Shown: positions 8,718-18,053, numbered from the stretch's first letter. The stretch is DNA of 48,480 nucleotides from Frisingicoccus sp009929615 (GCA_028692275.1 JAQUXR010000017.1:1-48480), one strand, 5' to 3'. Numbers and translations are program-made. Notes: generated from the sequence alone by a model not told the origin.

Positions 8718-9275
8718 ATGAGGGATGAGATTGTTATCCGCCAAAGCACAAAAGGAAGCATACTATATTGTATCGGAGCATTTCTCCTGGCGGCATTGAG
8801 TCTGATTTTTTTATTTCAGGATTTTTCCCAGGCAAATGGAATATTAAGTCTGTTTACCCAAAACAGAATCGGAATACTTCTCCTTAGATTTGTCTTTGCA
8901 GTCGGAATTTTATTTTTTGGCTATGGTTTTTTTTATTTCTGTAAAAGAGCAAAGGAAGGAACGAATCTTTTGGTCGTCAACCAAGAGGGGATAACAGACC
9001 ATAGCTCTGCCTTGGCCCTTGGATTTATTCCATGGAGAGATATAGAAAAAATTTATCTGGACAGCATGTTGGGAAATACCTTCATTGAAGTTGTACTAAA
9101 GGATGAGGAGGCCTATCTCAGTAGAGTTTCCGAAGTGGCAAGACGGACTATGCTCGCCAATAAAAAGATGGGCTATCAGCTCGTAAATATTACTCTGAAT
9201 TCAACCGGAATTTCACCGGAAGAACTGATGCCTCAGATTCAGGAGATTTTCAGGAAGGTAAAAGCTTCAGCATAG
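8718..9275 (+). CDS. STM3941-type small membrane protein
   Basis: The product is 185 aa. Two N-terminal transmembrane helices (about residues 14-34 and 52-75) are followed by a cytoplasmic beta-rich domain: LLVVNQEGITDHSSALALGF, PWRDIEKIYLDSM and FIEVVLKD. This two-helix plus PH-like layout resembles the STM3941 family, whose function is not known. The start follows AAAGGAG with 8 bases. It lies between the purL terminator and an HTH regulator, 93 bp upstream of the latter, with no obvious functional partner. Confidence 0.6.
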   Translation: MRDEIVIRQSTKGSILYCIGAFLLAALSLIFLFQDFSQANGILSLFTQNRIGILLLRFVFAVGILFFGYGFFYFCKRAKEGTNLLVVNQEGITDHSSALALGFIPWRDIEKIYLDSMLGNTFIEVVLKDEEAYLSRVSEVARRTMLANKKMGYQLVNITLNSTGISPEELMPQIQEIFRKVKASA

Positions 9276-9368
9276 GGGAATTCCACTTGATTTCTCCAAA
9301 TGAGGGATGTTATTCAATAGGAGAAAATACTATCCTTATGTTATAGAAAACAAATGGAGGTATAACGA

Positions 9369-9830
9369 ATGGACCAATTAGCTATCGGCAAGTTCATTGC
9401 AAAAAAGAGAAAAAATAAGAATTTGACCCAAGAGCAGCTGGCGGAACAGCTGGGTGTATCCAATAAAACAGTTTCAAAATGGGAAACAGGAAAATGTATG
9501 CCGGATTATAGCGTTGTCACAAAACTGTGCGATACACTGAAAATAACCGTTTCAGAATTGATGGACGGAGAAGAAGACAAGGACAGCATCCGGGTATATG
9601 ATAATGAACAAATCCTTGAATTATTAAGGCGTACGCAGGAGTTGGAAAAACAGAAAAACATATTAAGCGGTATTATCCTAATCGTCATGGGAATCGCTTT
9701 GATGGCCCTTTCCCAGAACCTTGGTGGAACCGATGTTAAAGACTTTTTTGCAGGACTCCTTTTAGGACTGGCCTGTGGAGAAATGGCAGCAGGTGTTTTT
9801 GTTACCGCAAGAGGACTTGCTAAAAGATAA
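9369..9830 (+). CDS. XRE-family HTH regulator with membrane tail
   Basis: The product is 153 aa. Residues 1-65 are a Cro/CI-type helix-turn-helix (LTQEQLAEQLGVSNKTVSKW, then GKCMPDYSVVTKLCDTL). After a linker (about 66-95) there is a hydrophobic pair at about 98-118 and 125-147, so the C-terminus is probably membrane-inserted. This layout is frequent in Clostridia, where the regulators control small membrane or transport genes nearby. The ribosome binding site is TGGAGG before ATG 9369. No operator was identified. Targets are unknown. Confidence 0.8.
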   Translation: MDQLAIGKFIAKKRKNKNLTQEQLAEQLGVSNKTVSKWETGKCMPDYSVVTKLCDTLKITVSELMDGEEDKDSIRVYDNEQILELLRRTQELEKQKNILSGIILIVMGIALMALSQNLGGTDVKDFFAGLLLGLACGEMAAGVFVTARGLAKR

Positions 9831-9870
9831 ATCATATACAGAAACTAAAAAATATAAGAGAGGTACGAAT

Positions 9871-10812
9871 ATGGATTCAACATATGAAGGATTAAAAAAC
9901 ACAGCTAAAAAAGCAATAGATCTAAAAGGCCTTTTTGAATCATGGTATGAGGCACAAAAAATGTGCAAGGAAGAAAAACTCATAGCAAACCTTAATAAAA
10001 CTAATATTTCTTTAGAATCCTTCTGCATTGATGGTGAAATTATTATTGATGAATGGAATTCCAAATCAAAGGATAGTGAAAATCAACCGAAGGTGCTTTA
10101 TATTTTACGGGAAGAAAATGGTTCGCATAGTGATGAATACGATGAAGATGATAATAGAATTATAGGGCATTTCTATAAAAATAAAGATGATTTTTGGATA
10201 AAGGAACAACTATGTGGTACTAAAACCGCAAAATATGAAAAGCTTCCACCATTAATCAAAAAACTGGTAAATGTTCAGTATATCTTAGAACAAATGAAAA
10301 CAGTTGATGATTCTGAGAATTACTTTAGATTTGATGATGAAAGCTGCAAAGTGAATATTGGTCATATGGCTTTTATGAATCTTAATAAACTTGGGGGAGA
10401 TTCATCGGTACATTGGCCAACCTTTAAAGCATATATTTCCTGTTTCAAAGAACTAATAAAAAGAGAAATAGAGATATTAAACCCAGATATCATTGTTTGC
10501 TGCGGTACCTATGGAACATTGAAACTTGAGGTATATGAGGATAAAGATATGCAGGAACGGGAAACATATAAAATCAAAGACAAGAATTGTATTATTTATA
10601 ATTTACCTCATCCTGCAGCACGGGGAATCAAAATCGTAGAATATGGAAAAAAAGAAATACTTAATCCAAAGAACGATATTGATGTGGTTTTAAAGGAAAA
10701 AATAAAAGAAAAGCTTAAAGCAATAAAAAAACGTATAGACAATAACGATGAAAAATTCTCTATAGATGTGTTGAGAAACTTACTTGAGGATTTAGAAGGT
10801 TATGGAGAATAA
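9871..10812 (+). CDS. uracil-DNA glycosylase superfamily-like protein
   Basis: The product is 313 aa; ATG 9871 follows GAGAGGT with a 7-base gap. It has features of the UDG fold: an early strand KVLYILREENG (compare the first active-site strand), a central region AFMNLNKLGG followed by a helix and NPDIIVCCGTYGTLK, and late YNLPHPAARG, resembling the HPS/HPA loop of UDG motif 2. Members remove uracil from DNA or are of unknown activity; the catalytic Asp/Asn of classical UDG is not clearly identifiable. The gene is A-rich and Lys-rich compared with the flanking housekeeping genes, suggesting horizontal acquisition. It starts 40 bp after the HTH gene. Function is an inference from fold-like motifs only. 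Confidence 0.45.
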   Translation: MDSTYEGLKNTAKKAIDLKGLFESWYEAQKMCKEEKLIANLNKTNISLESFCIDGEIIIDEWNSKSKDSENQPKVLYILREENGSHSDEYDEDDNRIIGHFYKNKDDFWIKEQLCGTKTAKYEKLPPLIKKLVNVQYILEQMKTVDDSENYFRFDDESCKVNIGHMAFMNLNKLGGDSSVHWPTFKAYISCFKELIKREIEILNPDIIVCCGTYGTLKLEVYEDKDMQERETYKIKDKNCIIYNLPHPAARGIKIVEYGKKEILNPKNDIDVVLKEKIKEKLKAIKKRIDNNDEKFSIDVLRNLLEDLEGYGE

Positions 10813-10828
10813 AAGGCTGCACATACAG

Positions 10829-10883
10829 AAACACCCCCTGTCCGTAGGAAGCATTTCACAGCTTCCCGAGGGCAGGGGGTGTT
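10829..10883. terminator. bidirectional terminator
   Basis: AAACACCCCCTG-T-CC pairs with GG-G-CAGGGGGTGTTT, with an additional inner GGAAGC/GCTTCC stem. It separates the convergent UDG-like and CNNM/CorC genes. Confidence 0.85.
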
Positions 10884-10888
10884 TCCCT

Positions 10889-12175
10889 TTATTCTTCCGG
10901 TTCAGTTACATAGACATGAATGGTATCGATTCGGTTTTTATCCATCTTTTCAATAACGAATCGGATGGAATCTTCGTTTATCTCTTCACCTTCCTGAGGA
11001 ATGTGTTCTAAAACGTTAATCATATGGCCTGCGATAGAGTCGTAGTCATCGGACTCAATCTGACAGCCAAAGGTTTCGTTGATGTCTTCGAGGCGGGTAG
11101 AGCCATCCACCATATATTCGCCAGTGCTGATTTTACGAATCGGGTCTTTTTCATCTTCATCGTATTCATCGCGAATTTCTCCGACAATCTCTTCAAGCAA
11201 ATCTTCAAGGGTGATGATACCGGCGGTTGCACCATATTCATCGAGGACAATCGTAATATTAATAGAGTTCTCACGCATCTGAATCAGTAAATCTGATGTT
11301 TTCTGATATTCATAAGTGAAGTAAGGCTCGCGGAGCAAATCAGCAATCTTAAAGTCGTCTTTGCTGCCTTCATATTTGAAGAAATCTTTTAAAGTAACAA
11401 TACCGATAACGCTGTCTTTACTTTCCTCGTAGACGGGGAGACGACTGTACATATCGGCTTTAAAAGCCATACGAAGTTCGTCATAGGTGATATCGGAAGG
11501 AACGGAAACCATATCGATTCGCGGAACCATGACATCCTTTGCAAGGGAATCACCAAAATCCACCACGTTATTAATCATTTCCTTTTCTTCACTTTCGATA
11601 ACGCCTTCTTCATGGCTGACATCGATAATCGTCAAAAGCTCATTCTCTGTAATAACCCGTTCTTTGCCGGTGAAACGCATTCCAAGCAGTTTCATCAGAC
11701 CGAAGGAAATCTTATTAACAATAAAGATAACCGGGGTAAAAATCACGGTAAGCCAGTAAATCGGCTTAACATAGAGAAAGCATATCTTTTCTGCATTATG
11801 GGTGGCTACGGATTTTGGTGTAATCTCACCAAAAACCAGAACGAGAAGCGTAAGGACACCGGTGGATATACCGACAGCGCTTCCAACCTTTGAACCCAGG
11901 TTCATATTTGTCAATATGCGGGTCACCATAATGGTTGTTAAAGATGATGCAGACAAGTTTACAATGTTGTTACCTATAAGAATGGCGCTGAGCATCTTCT
12001 GGGGTTCTTCAATAATCTTCCGAATCAAAGCGGCTTTTGGACGGCCTTCTTCTTCAAAGCTTCGGATACGGATTTTATTTACCGTTGTAAATGCAGTTTC
12101 CGCCGAAGAGAAAAATGCTGATAAAATTAAAAGAATAATCAGAGTTACTAACTGTGCCACACCCGTGGGATCCAA
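10889..12175 (-). CDS. CNNM/CorC-type (hemolysin C-like) membrane protein
   Basis: The 428-aa protein has an N-terminal DUF21/CNNM transmembrane domain (about 1-190; SAFFSSAETAF at residues 20-30), a pair of CBS domains (about 205-330; VMVPRIDM, then VIGIVTLKD and ITIVLDEYGATAGIITLEDL) and a C-terminal CorC/HlyC domain (about 345-428). The family takes part in magnesium/cobalt efflux or homeostasis in the inner membrane; the old hemolysin name is not a function. Translation appears to begin at TTG 12175 because the nearest ATG in the AGGAGATGA context is out of frame. Monocistronic. Confidence 0.88.
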   Translation of the reverse strand: MDPTGVAQLVTLIILLILSAFFSSAETAFTTVNKIRIRSFEEEGRPKAALIRKIIEEPQKMLSAILIGNNIVNLSASSLTTIMVTRILTNMNLGSKVGSAVGISTGVLTLLVLVFGEITPKSVATHNAEKICFLYVKPIYWLTVIFTPVIFIVNKISFGLMKLLGMRFTGKERVITENELLTIIDVSHEEGVIESEEKEMINNVVDFGDSLAKDVMVPRIDMVSVPSDITYDELRMAFKADMYSRLPVYEESKDSVIGIVTLKDFFKYEGSKDDFKIADLLREPYFTYEYQKTSDLLIQMRENSINITIVLDEYGATAGIITLEDLLEEIVGEIRDEYDEDEKDPIRKISTGEYMVDGSTRLEDINETFGCQIESDDYDSIAGHMINVLEHIPQEGEEINEDSIRFVIEKMDKNRIDTIHVYVTEPEE

Positions 12176-12289
12176 ATAAAATCATCTCCTGTAATTTCAA
12201 TTTAAAATATTATAAATGTATATTTGATAAAGATTCTATCTTATGTAAGTATGATTGTCAAGAAATAAGAGGAAATCCGATATTTATAC

Positions 12290-12318
12290 TTGTAATCAAG
12301 GGAAAATCATTGTACAAT
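12290..12318 (+). promoter_or_regulatory. promoter of the phospholipase-C-like gene
   Basis: TTGTAA (12290-12295) and TACAAT (12313-12318) are exactly 17 bp apart, 52 bp before the start codon. Confidence 0.5.
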
Positions 12319-12369
12319 AAGTATTGGTTTAAGTAATAACAAGCAGATTGCAATGTCAGGAGGACATAT

Positions 12370-12957
12370 ATGCGTAAGAAATCTCACATTTCATTAGCTA
12401 ATCACATGTTGACCGATTTAAAAGAAGAAACATTAGTGTCACATAACCATATGTTTCAGTTTGGAAGCCTTCTGCCAGACCTGGTACCAACTTTTCTGAC
12501 CAAGAAACACAGAGTGGATACCACCTTTGATATATTAGAGAAGAAACTGCGTAAAGTTGTAGATAACTACGATGGAAGAGAGAAACTTTCCAGAGGCCGC
12601 TGTAAGGACCTAGGGGTAGTGAATCATTATATAGCTGATTATTTTACATTACCACATAATCAGAAGTTTACAGGAAGCTTAAAAGACCATATGAATTATG
12701 AAGAAGTTCTCAAGTATTCCATGCGTGACTATGTAAGTCAGGCGAATATTGCGAACCAGCCATTGATTCGGATGGCTATGACTTCTGTAGATGATATTTG
12801 TAAATTTATAAAAAGCTGCCATGAAGAATATATTGAGATGACGATGAATGGCCAGGATATTGACTGCATGCACAGTGTAGAAGTGTGCCGTCAGGTGATG
12901 GAAGCGGTTGTTGCTCTCCTTCATCAGAAAGAATATCAGCACGTGGCTATGGCCTAA
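12370..12957 (+). CDS. zinc-dependent phospholipase C-like protein
   Basis: The product is 195 aa, shorter than secreted clostridial alpha-toxin and without a signal peptide. It matches the PF00882-type core: SHISLANHML, FQFGSLLPDLVPTFL, KKHRVDTTF and LGVVNHYIADYF, in which spaced His and Asp residues would bind zinc. Intracellular proteins of this short type are common in Clostridia and lack an established substrate, so lipase activity is inference. The start follows CAGGAGGAC. A terminator lies 26 bp downstream, so it is a single-gene unit. Confidence 0.8.
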   Translation: MRKKSHISLANHMLTDLKEETLVSHNHMFQFGSLLPDLVPTFLTKKHRVDTTFDILEKKLRKVVDNYDGREKLSRGRCKDLGVVNHYIADYFTLPHNQKFTGSLKDHMNYEEVLKYSMRDYVSQANIANQPLIRMAMTSVDDICKFIKSCHEEYIEMTMNGQDIDCMHSVEVCRQVMEAVVALLHQKEYQHVAMA

Positions 12958-12982
12958 GGGCGGAATATTTAAAGACTTATAA

Positions 12983-13016
12983 AAAGTACTTTAACATCTT
13001 GGTTGAAGTGCTTTTT
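12983..13016 (+). terminator. Rho-independent terminator
   Basis: AAAGTACTTTAAC (12983-12995) pairs with GTTGAAGTGCTTT (13002-13014), 13 bp with two G-U pairs, ending in a run of T. Confidence 0.75.
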
Positions 13017-13044
13017 TCTTCTATAAAGATGAAAGGGTGAGAGG

Positions 13045-14052
13045 ATGGAACCAATGATTAAAATTCAACATCTGGACAAAACCTTTATGGGCAAGACCCA
13101 GACGGTCTATGCCTTGAAGGATATTAACCTTGATATAAGCCGTGGGGACATTTTTGGAATTATCGGTATGAGTGGTGCAGGAAAGAGCACACTGATTCGA
13201 TGTATGAATTTCCTTGAACGTCCAACTGCGGGAACAGTGAAGATAGACGGAAAAGATCTGGCGGCACTGTCGGATAAGGATTTAAGAAAGACCCGGCAGG
13301 AAGTAGCGATGATTTTCCAGCATTTTAATCTTCTTCAGCAGAGGAATGTCCGTGGTAATATTGCATTTTCCATGGAGATTGCAGGTATGAAAAAGGCAGA
13401 TATAGATGCCAGAATTGATGAACTTTTAGAGATTGTTGATTTGAAAGACAGAGCGAATATGTATCCGGCGCAGCTTTCCGGCGGACAGAAGCAGAGAGTT
13501 GCTATTGCGAGAGCTCTGGCCACGAATCCAAAGATTATTCTTTGTGATGAGGCAACCAGTGCCCTGGACCCGGCAACGACCCGTTCGATTCTGGCCCTTT
13601 TAAAAGATATTAATCAGAGATACGGAATTACGATTGTCATTATTACTCATGAGATGAGTGTTGTGGAGAGCATATGCAGCCATGTAGCCATTATTGATGA
13701 TGGACAGGTTGCAGAGGTTGGAACCGTTGAAAAAGTCTTTACACAGCCGGAATCGAAGACAGCACGGCGTATTATCTATCAGAAGAGCCAGGGCGACCAG
13801 GCGGTTCTTGGAAAACGCTGTATCCGTATTGTATTTGATGGAAAGTCATCCTATGAACCGGTGATTTCCAATCTGATTATGGAATGTAAGATTTCAGTGA
13901 ATATTATGTTTGCAGATACAAAAGATATAGATGGTAAGGCCTATGGCCATATGATTTTACAGTTACCTGAGGATAAACTTCAGGGCGATAAAGCCATTTT
14001 CTATCTGCGTTCAAAAAATCTAGTGGTAGAGGAGTTGGAAAATTATGTTTAG
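13045..14052 (+). CDS. metN: methionine ABC transporter ATP-binding protein
   Basis: The 335-aa ATPase has Walker A GMSGAGKST (about residue 40), signature LSGGQKQRVAIARAL (about 142), Walker B ILCDEATSALDP (about 165) and the switch His in ITHEMSVV. The C-terminal part (about 265-335) is a NIL regulatory domain that binds methionine and inhibits transport. It energises the MetI permease for import of D/L-methionine. metI begins inside its last codons (8-bp overlap), so they are translationally coupled. The start may be ATG 13045 or ATG 13054; both have usable ribosome binding sites. No S-box riboswitch is visible in the short space before it. Confidence 0.95.
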   Translation: MEPMIKIQHLDKTFMGKTQTVYALKDINLDISRGDIFGIIGMSGAGKSTLIRCMNFLERPTAGTVKIDGKDLAALSDKDLRKTRQEVAMIFQHFNLLQQRNVRGNIAFSMEIAGMKKADIDARIDELLEIVDLKDRANMYPAQLSGGQKQRVAIARALATNPKIILCDEATSALDPATTRSILALLKDINQRYGITIVIITHEMSVVESICSHVAIIDDGQVAEVGTVEKVFTQPESKTARRIIYQKSQGDQAVLGKRCIRIVFDGKSSYEPVISNLIMECKISVNIMFADTKDIDGKAYGHMILQLPEDKLQGDKAIFYLRSKNLVVEELENYV

Positions 14053-14710
14053 TGCAGACATTTGGTGGATGTTGGCTGAAGGTGTGCGGGATACTTTGTA
14101 TATGACATTGGTTTCCACCGCTTTTGCCTATGTATTGGGGCTTCCAATCGCCATTCTTTTGGTAGTTACCCGTAAAAATGGTTTGCATCCCGTACCGGTA
14201 CTCTATATGATTACCGATGTGGTTGTAAATATATTACGTTCCGTACCTTTTTTAATTCTGATGATTGTAGTAACACCATTGATGCGTCTTATTGCCGGCA
14301 AAGGCTATGGACCAACAGCGACGATTGTTGCTCTGGTTATTGCCGCGGCCCCTTATGTTGCACGAATGATAGAATCTTCGCTGCTGGAGGTTGACCCGGG
14401 GGTTGTAGAAGCGGCTCTGAGTATGGGTGCTTCTGTAAAGACGATTATTTTCAAGGTGCTGCTTCCGGAAGCAAAAACTTCTTTGCTTGTGGGATGCACG
14501 ATTGTCATTGGAACTATTCTTGGTTATTCAGCTATGGCCGGCGCATTAGGCGGCGGTGGATTAGGGGATATCGCCATCCGATACGGTTATAACAGATACC
14601 AGCTGGATATTCTGCTCGTTACAGTTATTCTTTTGATTGTGCTTGTTCAGATTTTCCAGGTTGTAGGTATGATGATTTCCAAGAGGACAGATAAGAGAAT
14701 ACGGGAGTAA
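14045..14710 (+). CDS. metI: methionine ABC transporter permease
   Basis: The 221-aa membrane protein has five predicted helices and the MetI-type permease signature: VNILRSVPFLILMI, the EAA loop VEAALSMGASVKTIIFKVLLPEA that contacts the ATPase, and GYSAMAGALGGGGLG. It forms the channel of the MetNIQ importer in the cytoplasmic membrane. It overlaps metN by 8 bp and is followed after 26 bp by the lipoprotein gene, giving the standard metN-metI-metQ order. Confidence 0.95.
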   Translation: MFSADIWWMLAEGVRDTLYMTLVSTAFAYVLGLPIAILLVVTRKNGLHPVPVLYMITDVVVNILRSVPFLILMIVVTPLMRLIAGKGYGPTATIVALVIAAAPYVARMIESSLLEVDPGVVEAALSMGASVKTIIFKVLLPEAKTSLLVGCTIVIGTILGYSAMAGALGGGGLGDIAIRYGYNRYQLDILLVTVILLIVLVQIFQVVGMMISKRTDKRIRE

Positions 14711-14736
14711 AGGAAAGAGAAAGGGAGATTAAGGAA

Positions 14737-15618
14737 ATGAAAAAGAGAATCGCATTCGTATTGGGCGCTGCACTTTTAGTTGCAGCTATTACAGGCTGTG
14801 GCAGCTCAACCAAAGAAACAGCTAAAGAAACAACAAAAGAGACAACAGCGGAGACAACCGCAGAGACAACAGCAGCTACAGAAACATCTTCTAAACTTGT
14901 TGTTGCAGCATCTCCAACACCACATGCTGAAATTTTAAATGCAGCAAAGGAATTAATGGCAGAAAAAGGTATCGAACTTGAAATTGTTGAATTTACAGAT
15001 TATGTACAGCCAAACAAGGTTTTGGATGCAGGCGATGTAGATGCGAACTATTTCCAGCACTTACCATATCTTGAAGACTTTAATGCAGAGCAGGGAACAA
15101 AGATTATTTCCGCAGCCGCTATTCATTATGAGCCATTGGGAATTTATCCTGGAAAAACAGCTTCTTTAGATGATATTCAGGATGGTGCTGAAATTGCAGT
15201 ACCTAATGATGCTACAAATGAAGCAAGAGCTTTACTTCTTCTTGAAGCTAATGGCATCATTACTTTAAAAGCAGATGCAGGTCTTCATGCAACAGCTAAT
15301 GATATCGAAGGAAATCCTCACAATGTAAAAATTGTTGAACTTGCAGCAGAGCAGGTAGCCAGATCTGCACAGGATGCAGATTTCCTTGTATTAAACGGAA
15401 ATTATGCACTTCAGGCAAACTTCAATGTTGAAACAGATGCACTTGCTAAAGAAGAAGCAGATTCTGAAGCAGCTAAAACTTACGGAAATATCATCGCAGT
15501 TCGTGAAGGCGATGAAACAAGAGAAGATATTCAGACTTTAATCGAAGTTCTGAAGAGTGACGAAATCAAAACCTTCATTGAATCCACTTATGAAGGTGCT
15601 GTATTACCATTAGATTAA
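14737..15618 (+). CDS. metQ: methionine-binding lipoprotein
   Basis: The 293-aa protein has a type II signal peptide with lipobox AITGC (lipidated Cys21), then a low-complexity linker of Lys/Glu/Thr/Ala repeats (about 25-50) that tethers the domain to the membrane. The NlpA/MetQ domain follows: LVVAASPTPHAEIL, DYVQPNKVLDAGDVDANYFQ (read in one piece of 20) and IAVPNDATNEARALLLLE. It delivers methionine to MetNI. The ribosome binding site is GGGAG/AAGGA before ATG 14737. A terminator follows directly, closing the operon. Confidence 0.95.
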   Translation: MKKRIAFVLGAALLVAAITGCGSSTKETAKETTKETTAETTAETTAATETSSKLVVAASPTPHAEILNAAKELMAEKGIELEIVEFTDYVQPNKVLDAGDVDANYFQHLPYLEDFNAEQGTKIISAAAIHYEPLGIYPGKTASLDDIQDGAEIAVPNDATNEARALLLLEANGIITLKADAGLHATANDIEGNPHNVKIVELAAEQVARSAQDADFLVLNGNYALQANFNVETDALAKEEADSEAAKTYGNIIAVREGDETREDIQTLIEVLKSDEIKTFIESTYEGAVLPLD

Positions 15619-15630
15619 TTTCAGGTAAAA

Positions 15631-15660
15631 TTAGCGGCTGGATATTCCGGCCGCTAATAT
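15631..15660 (+). terminator. terminator of the met operon
   Basis: TTAGCGGC (15631-15638) pairs with GCCGCTAA (15650-15657), followed by TATTTTAT. Confidence 0.7.
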
Positions 15661-15688
15661 TTTATAGAGCTGAAGGAGAAATAGACAG

Positions 15689-16372
15689 ATGGAGAATCTC
15701 TTAGGTAAACTTCGGAGAGAAAACAAAGAGCGGGGGAAGCGGCTGAATATAGCAGACCGCCGGCTTTTGTCAGATATGACAGGCTACATGAAAACATTAA
15801 AAGTCTGTGATTATGATGTAGAACTGGCTTTAAAATCAATTATTCGGGACGGGCTTCGTTCCTATAGCAGGAAGAAAAGTCTCCAGACCATAGTCGGAGA
15901 TGATTATCATAAATATTGCGATGAACTTTGTAAAAATATGCGTCCGGCATCAGCTAAAGAATTAGTTTTAAGCCGGGGTGTTACAGTTATCTATGCGGTA
16001 GCACTGATGTATATTGTTCGTCTTATCGATGTACTTGTAGGTGGAGGCAATTTTATCAGGGAGCCGGTGGAAATATCTTTAGGTTACCTGGCCGGAACAG
16101 CAGCTATCTTAATAGGAACTTTAATTATTTATATTTATTTTTCAAAAGTTCTTAAGGGAACTTCGGATAAAATGTCGACCAATCAGACGATAGGTATTGG
16201 TGTTGTACTTATACTTATTGTAGCGGCAGCCTATGCCGGTGTTTATTTCTGGTCCAATATTCATTTGTTCAATGTGCTGTGGTGGATTCCTGCCGCTATT
16301 TTGATTATTATTTACGTTGTGTTTCGAATAATGTACATTCAACAGGAGAATCAGTTAGCGAAAGAGGCTTGA
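15689..16372 (+). CDS. membrane protein of unknown function
   Basis: The product is 227 aa. The first 100 residues are charged and helical (RLNIADRRLLSDMTGYMK, DVELALKSIIRDGL, DDYHKYCDELCKNM), the rest contains four transmembrane helices at about 101-121, 130-151, 165-185 and 193-215. I cannot name a family; the layout recalls DUF1129/DUF1048-type proteins with a small helical cytosolic domain, but this is not secure. ATG 15689 follows GAAGGAG. It sits between the met operon terminator and the thrC promoter, and so appears to be transcribed alone. Confidence 0.7.
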   Translation: MENLLGKLRRENKERGKRLNIADRRLLSDMTGYMKTLKVCDYDVELALKSIIRDGLRSYSRKKSLQTIVGDDYHKYCDELCKNMRPASAKELVLSRGVTVIYAVALMYIVRLIDVLVGGGNFIREPVEISLGYLAGTAAILIGTLIIYIYFSKVLKGTSDKMSTNQTIGIGVVLILIVAAAYAGVYFWSNIHLFNVLWWIPAAILIIIYVVFRIMYIQQENQLAKEA

Positions 16373-16397
16373 ATCGATAAAAAAGCTATGATAGAAT
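16369..16397 (+). promoter_or_regulatory. thrC promoter
   Basis: TTGAAT (16369-16374) and TAGAAT (16392-16397), separated by 17 bp, overlap the end of the preceding gene and lie 55 bp before thrC. Confidence 0.6.
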
Positions 16398-16452
16398 GAA
16401 AAGACGAAACTTTAGAACAACCCAGTACTAAATCATGAAAGAAGGATAAAAG

Positions 16453-17943
16453 ATGAATTTAACATACACCAGCACACGGGGACATGGAGAGACTGTGACG
16501 GCATCCCAGGCCATTTTAAAAGGTCTTGCTGATGATGGCGGGTTATTTGTACCAACTGCCCTGCCAAAACTCGATGTACCGATGACAAGTTTAGCAGAGA
16601 TGAGTTATCAGGAAGTGGCATATGAAGTTATGAAACTTTTCCTGACAGATTTTACAGAAGAAGAATTAAAGAACTGCATTGCCAGAGCTTATGATTCAAA
16701 ATTCGATACAGAAGTGATTGCACCATTGGTACAGGCTGACGGCGTTTATTTCCTGGAGCTTTTTCATGGAAACACTATTGCCTTTAAAGACATGGCATTA
16801 TCCATACTGCCTCATTTAATGACAACAGCAGCGAAGAAGAATAATGTGAATAATGAAATCGTTATTTTGACAGCGACTTCCGGAGATACAGGCAAGGCTG
16901 CTATGGCAGGTTTTGCAGATGTTCCGGGAACCCGTATTATCGTATTTTATCCAAAACATGGCGTGAGTCCGGTTCAGGAAAAACAGATGGTTACCCAGAA
17001 GGGTGAGAATACCTTTGTTGTTGGTATTGAAGGAAACTTTGATGATGCCCAGACCGGCGTTAAGAAGATGTTTAATGACAAGAAGCTTGCTGAGGAACTT
17101 GGGGCAGCAGGATTCCAGTTTTCTTCTGCCAATTCCATTAATATCGGACGTCTTGTACCACAGGTTGTTTATTATGTATATGCTTATGCAAATCTTGTGA
17201 AGAATGAACAGATTCGAAGTGGCGATTTTATTAACATCACGGTTCCAACAGGTAACTTTGGTAATATTCTGGCTGCTTATTATGCGAAACTCATTGGCTT
17301 GCCAGTGAATAAACTGATTTGCGCTTCGAATACAAATAAAGTATTATTTGATTTCTTTACAACAGGAACCTATGATAGAAAACGTGAATTCACAGTGACT
17401 TCTTCACCATCTATGGATATCTTGATTTCCAGCAACCTGGAGCGTTTGATTTACCGTATTGCGGGAAATGACCCGGAGAAGAATGCAGCTATGATGCAGG
17501 CTTTAACAGGTGAAGGCGAATATTCCATCACAGATGAGATGAAGAAAGAACTGAAAGATTTTTATGGCAATTATGCAGATGAGCAGGAAACAGCAGAAGC
17601 TATTAAAGCGCTCTATGAAGATACCGGTTATGTGATTGATACGCATACAGCAGTTGCAGCAGCTGTTTATAAGAAATATGTAGAAGATGCGAATGATGTA
17701 AGACCTACCGTTATCGCTTCTACAGCCAGCCCATTTAAGTTTGCCCGCAGCGTTATGACAGCTATTGACAGCAAGTACAGCACTCTTGACGAATTTGAAC
17801 TGGTTGATGAACTGGTGAAAATTTCAAATACAGAAGAGCCGGAAGCGGTTAAAGAAATTCGTACAGCACCTGTACGCCATGACCATACCTGTTCCGTGGA
17901 TGGCATGGAAAACACTGTAAAGCAATGGCTTGGAATTAAATAA
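16453..17943 (+). CDS. thrC: threonine synthase
   Basis: The 496-aa PLP enzyme converts O-phosphohomoserine to threonine and phosphate. The N-terminus YTSTRGHGETVTASQAILKG and DDGGLFVP is typical. The PLP lysine lies in HGNTIAFKDMAL (about residue 114), the phosphate-binding region is TATSGDTGKAAM (about 139-150), and SSANSINIGRL follows near 221. Length matches the long class of threonine synthases. It has its own promoter and is followed by a terminator; no other threonine genes are beside it. The ribosome binding site AAGGAT is 6 bases from the ATG. Confidence 0.95.
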   Translation: MNLTYTSTRGHGETVTASQAILKGLADDGGLFVPTALPKLDVPMTSLAEMSYQEVAYEVMKLFLTDFTEEELKNCIARAYDSKFDTEVIAPLVQADGVYFLELFHGNTIAFKDMALSILPHLMTTAAKKNNVNNEIVILTATSGDTGKAAMAGFADVPGTRIIVFYPKHGVSPVQEKQMVTQKGENTFVVGIEGNFDDAQTGVKKMFNDKKLAEELGAAGFQFSSANSINIGRLVPQVVYYVYAYANLVKNEQIRSGDFINITVPTGNFGNILAAYYAKLIGLPVNKLICASNTNKVLFDFFTTGTYDRKREFTVTSSPSMDILISSNLERLIYRIAGNDPEKNAAMMQALTGEGEYSITDEMKKELKDFYGNYADEQETAEAIKALYEDTGYVIDTHTAVAAAVYKKYVEDANDVRPTVIASTASPFKFARSVMTAIDSKYSTLDEFELVDELVKISNTEEPEAVKEIRTAPVRHDHTCSVDGMENTVKQWLGIK

Positions 17944-18012
17944 GTGGCGGCAGAATGATAAACCTGTACAGTTACGGGTTGTCGATTGGAATAAAAAAGA
18001 TTATATAAAAAT

Positions 18013-18047
18013 AGCCTCGATGCTGTATTAATTACAGAATCGGGGCT
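18013..18047. terminator. bidirectional terminator
   Basis: AGCCTCGAT pairs with ATCGGGGCT, with an inner CTGTA/TACAG stem, between the convergent thrC and glycerophosphodiesterase genes. Confidence 0.7.
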
Positions 18048-18053
18048 TAAATT

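Noticed and set aside
12958..13044. Possible S-box or T-box leader before metN
   Set aside because: Only 87 bp are available, most used by the preceding gene's terminator; no S-box or T-box core is present.
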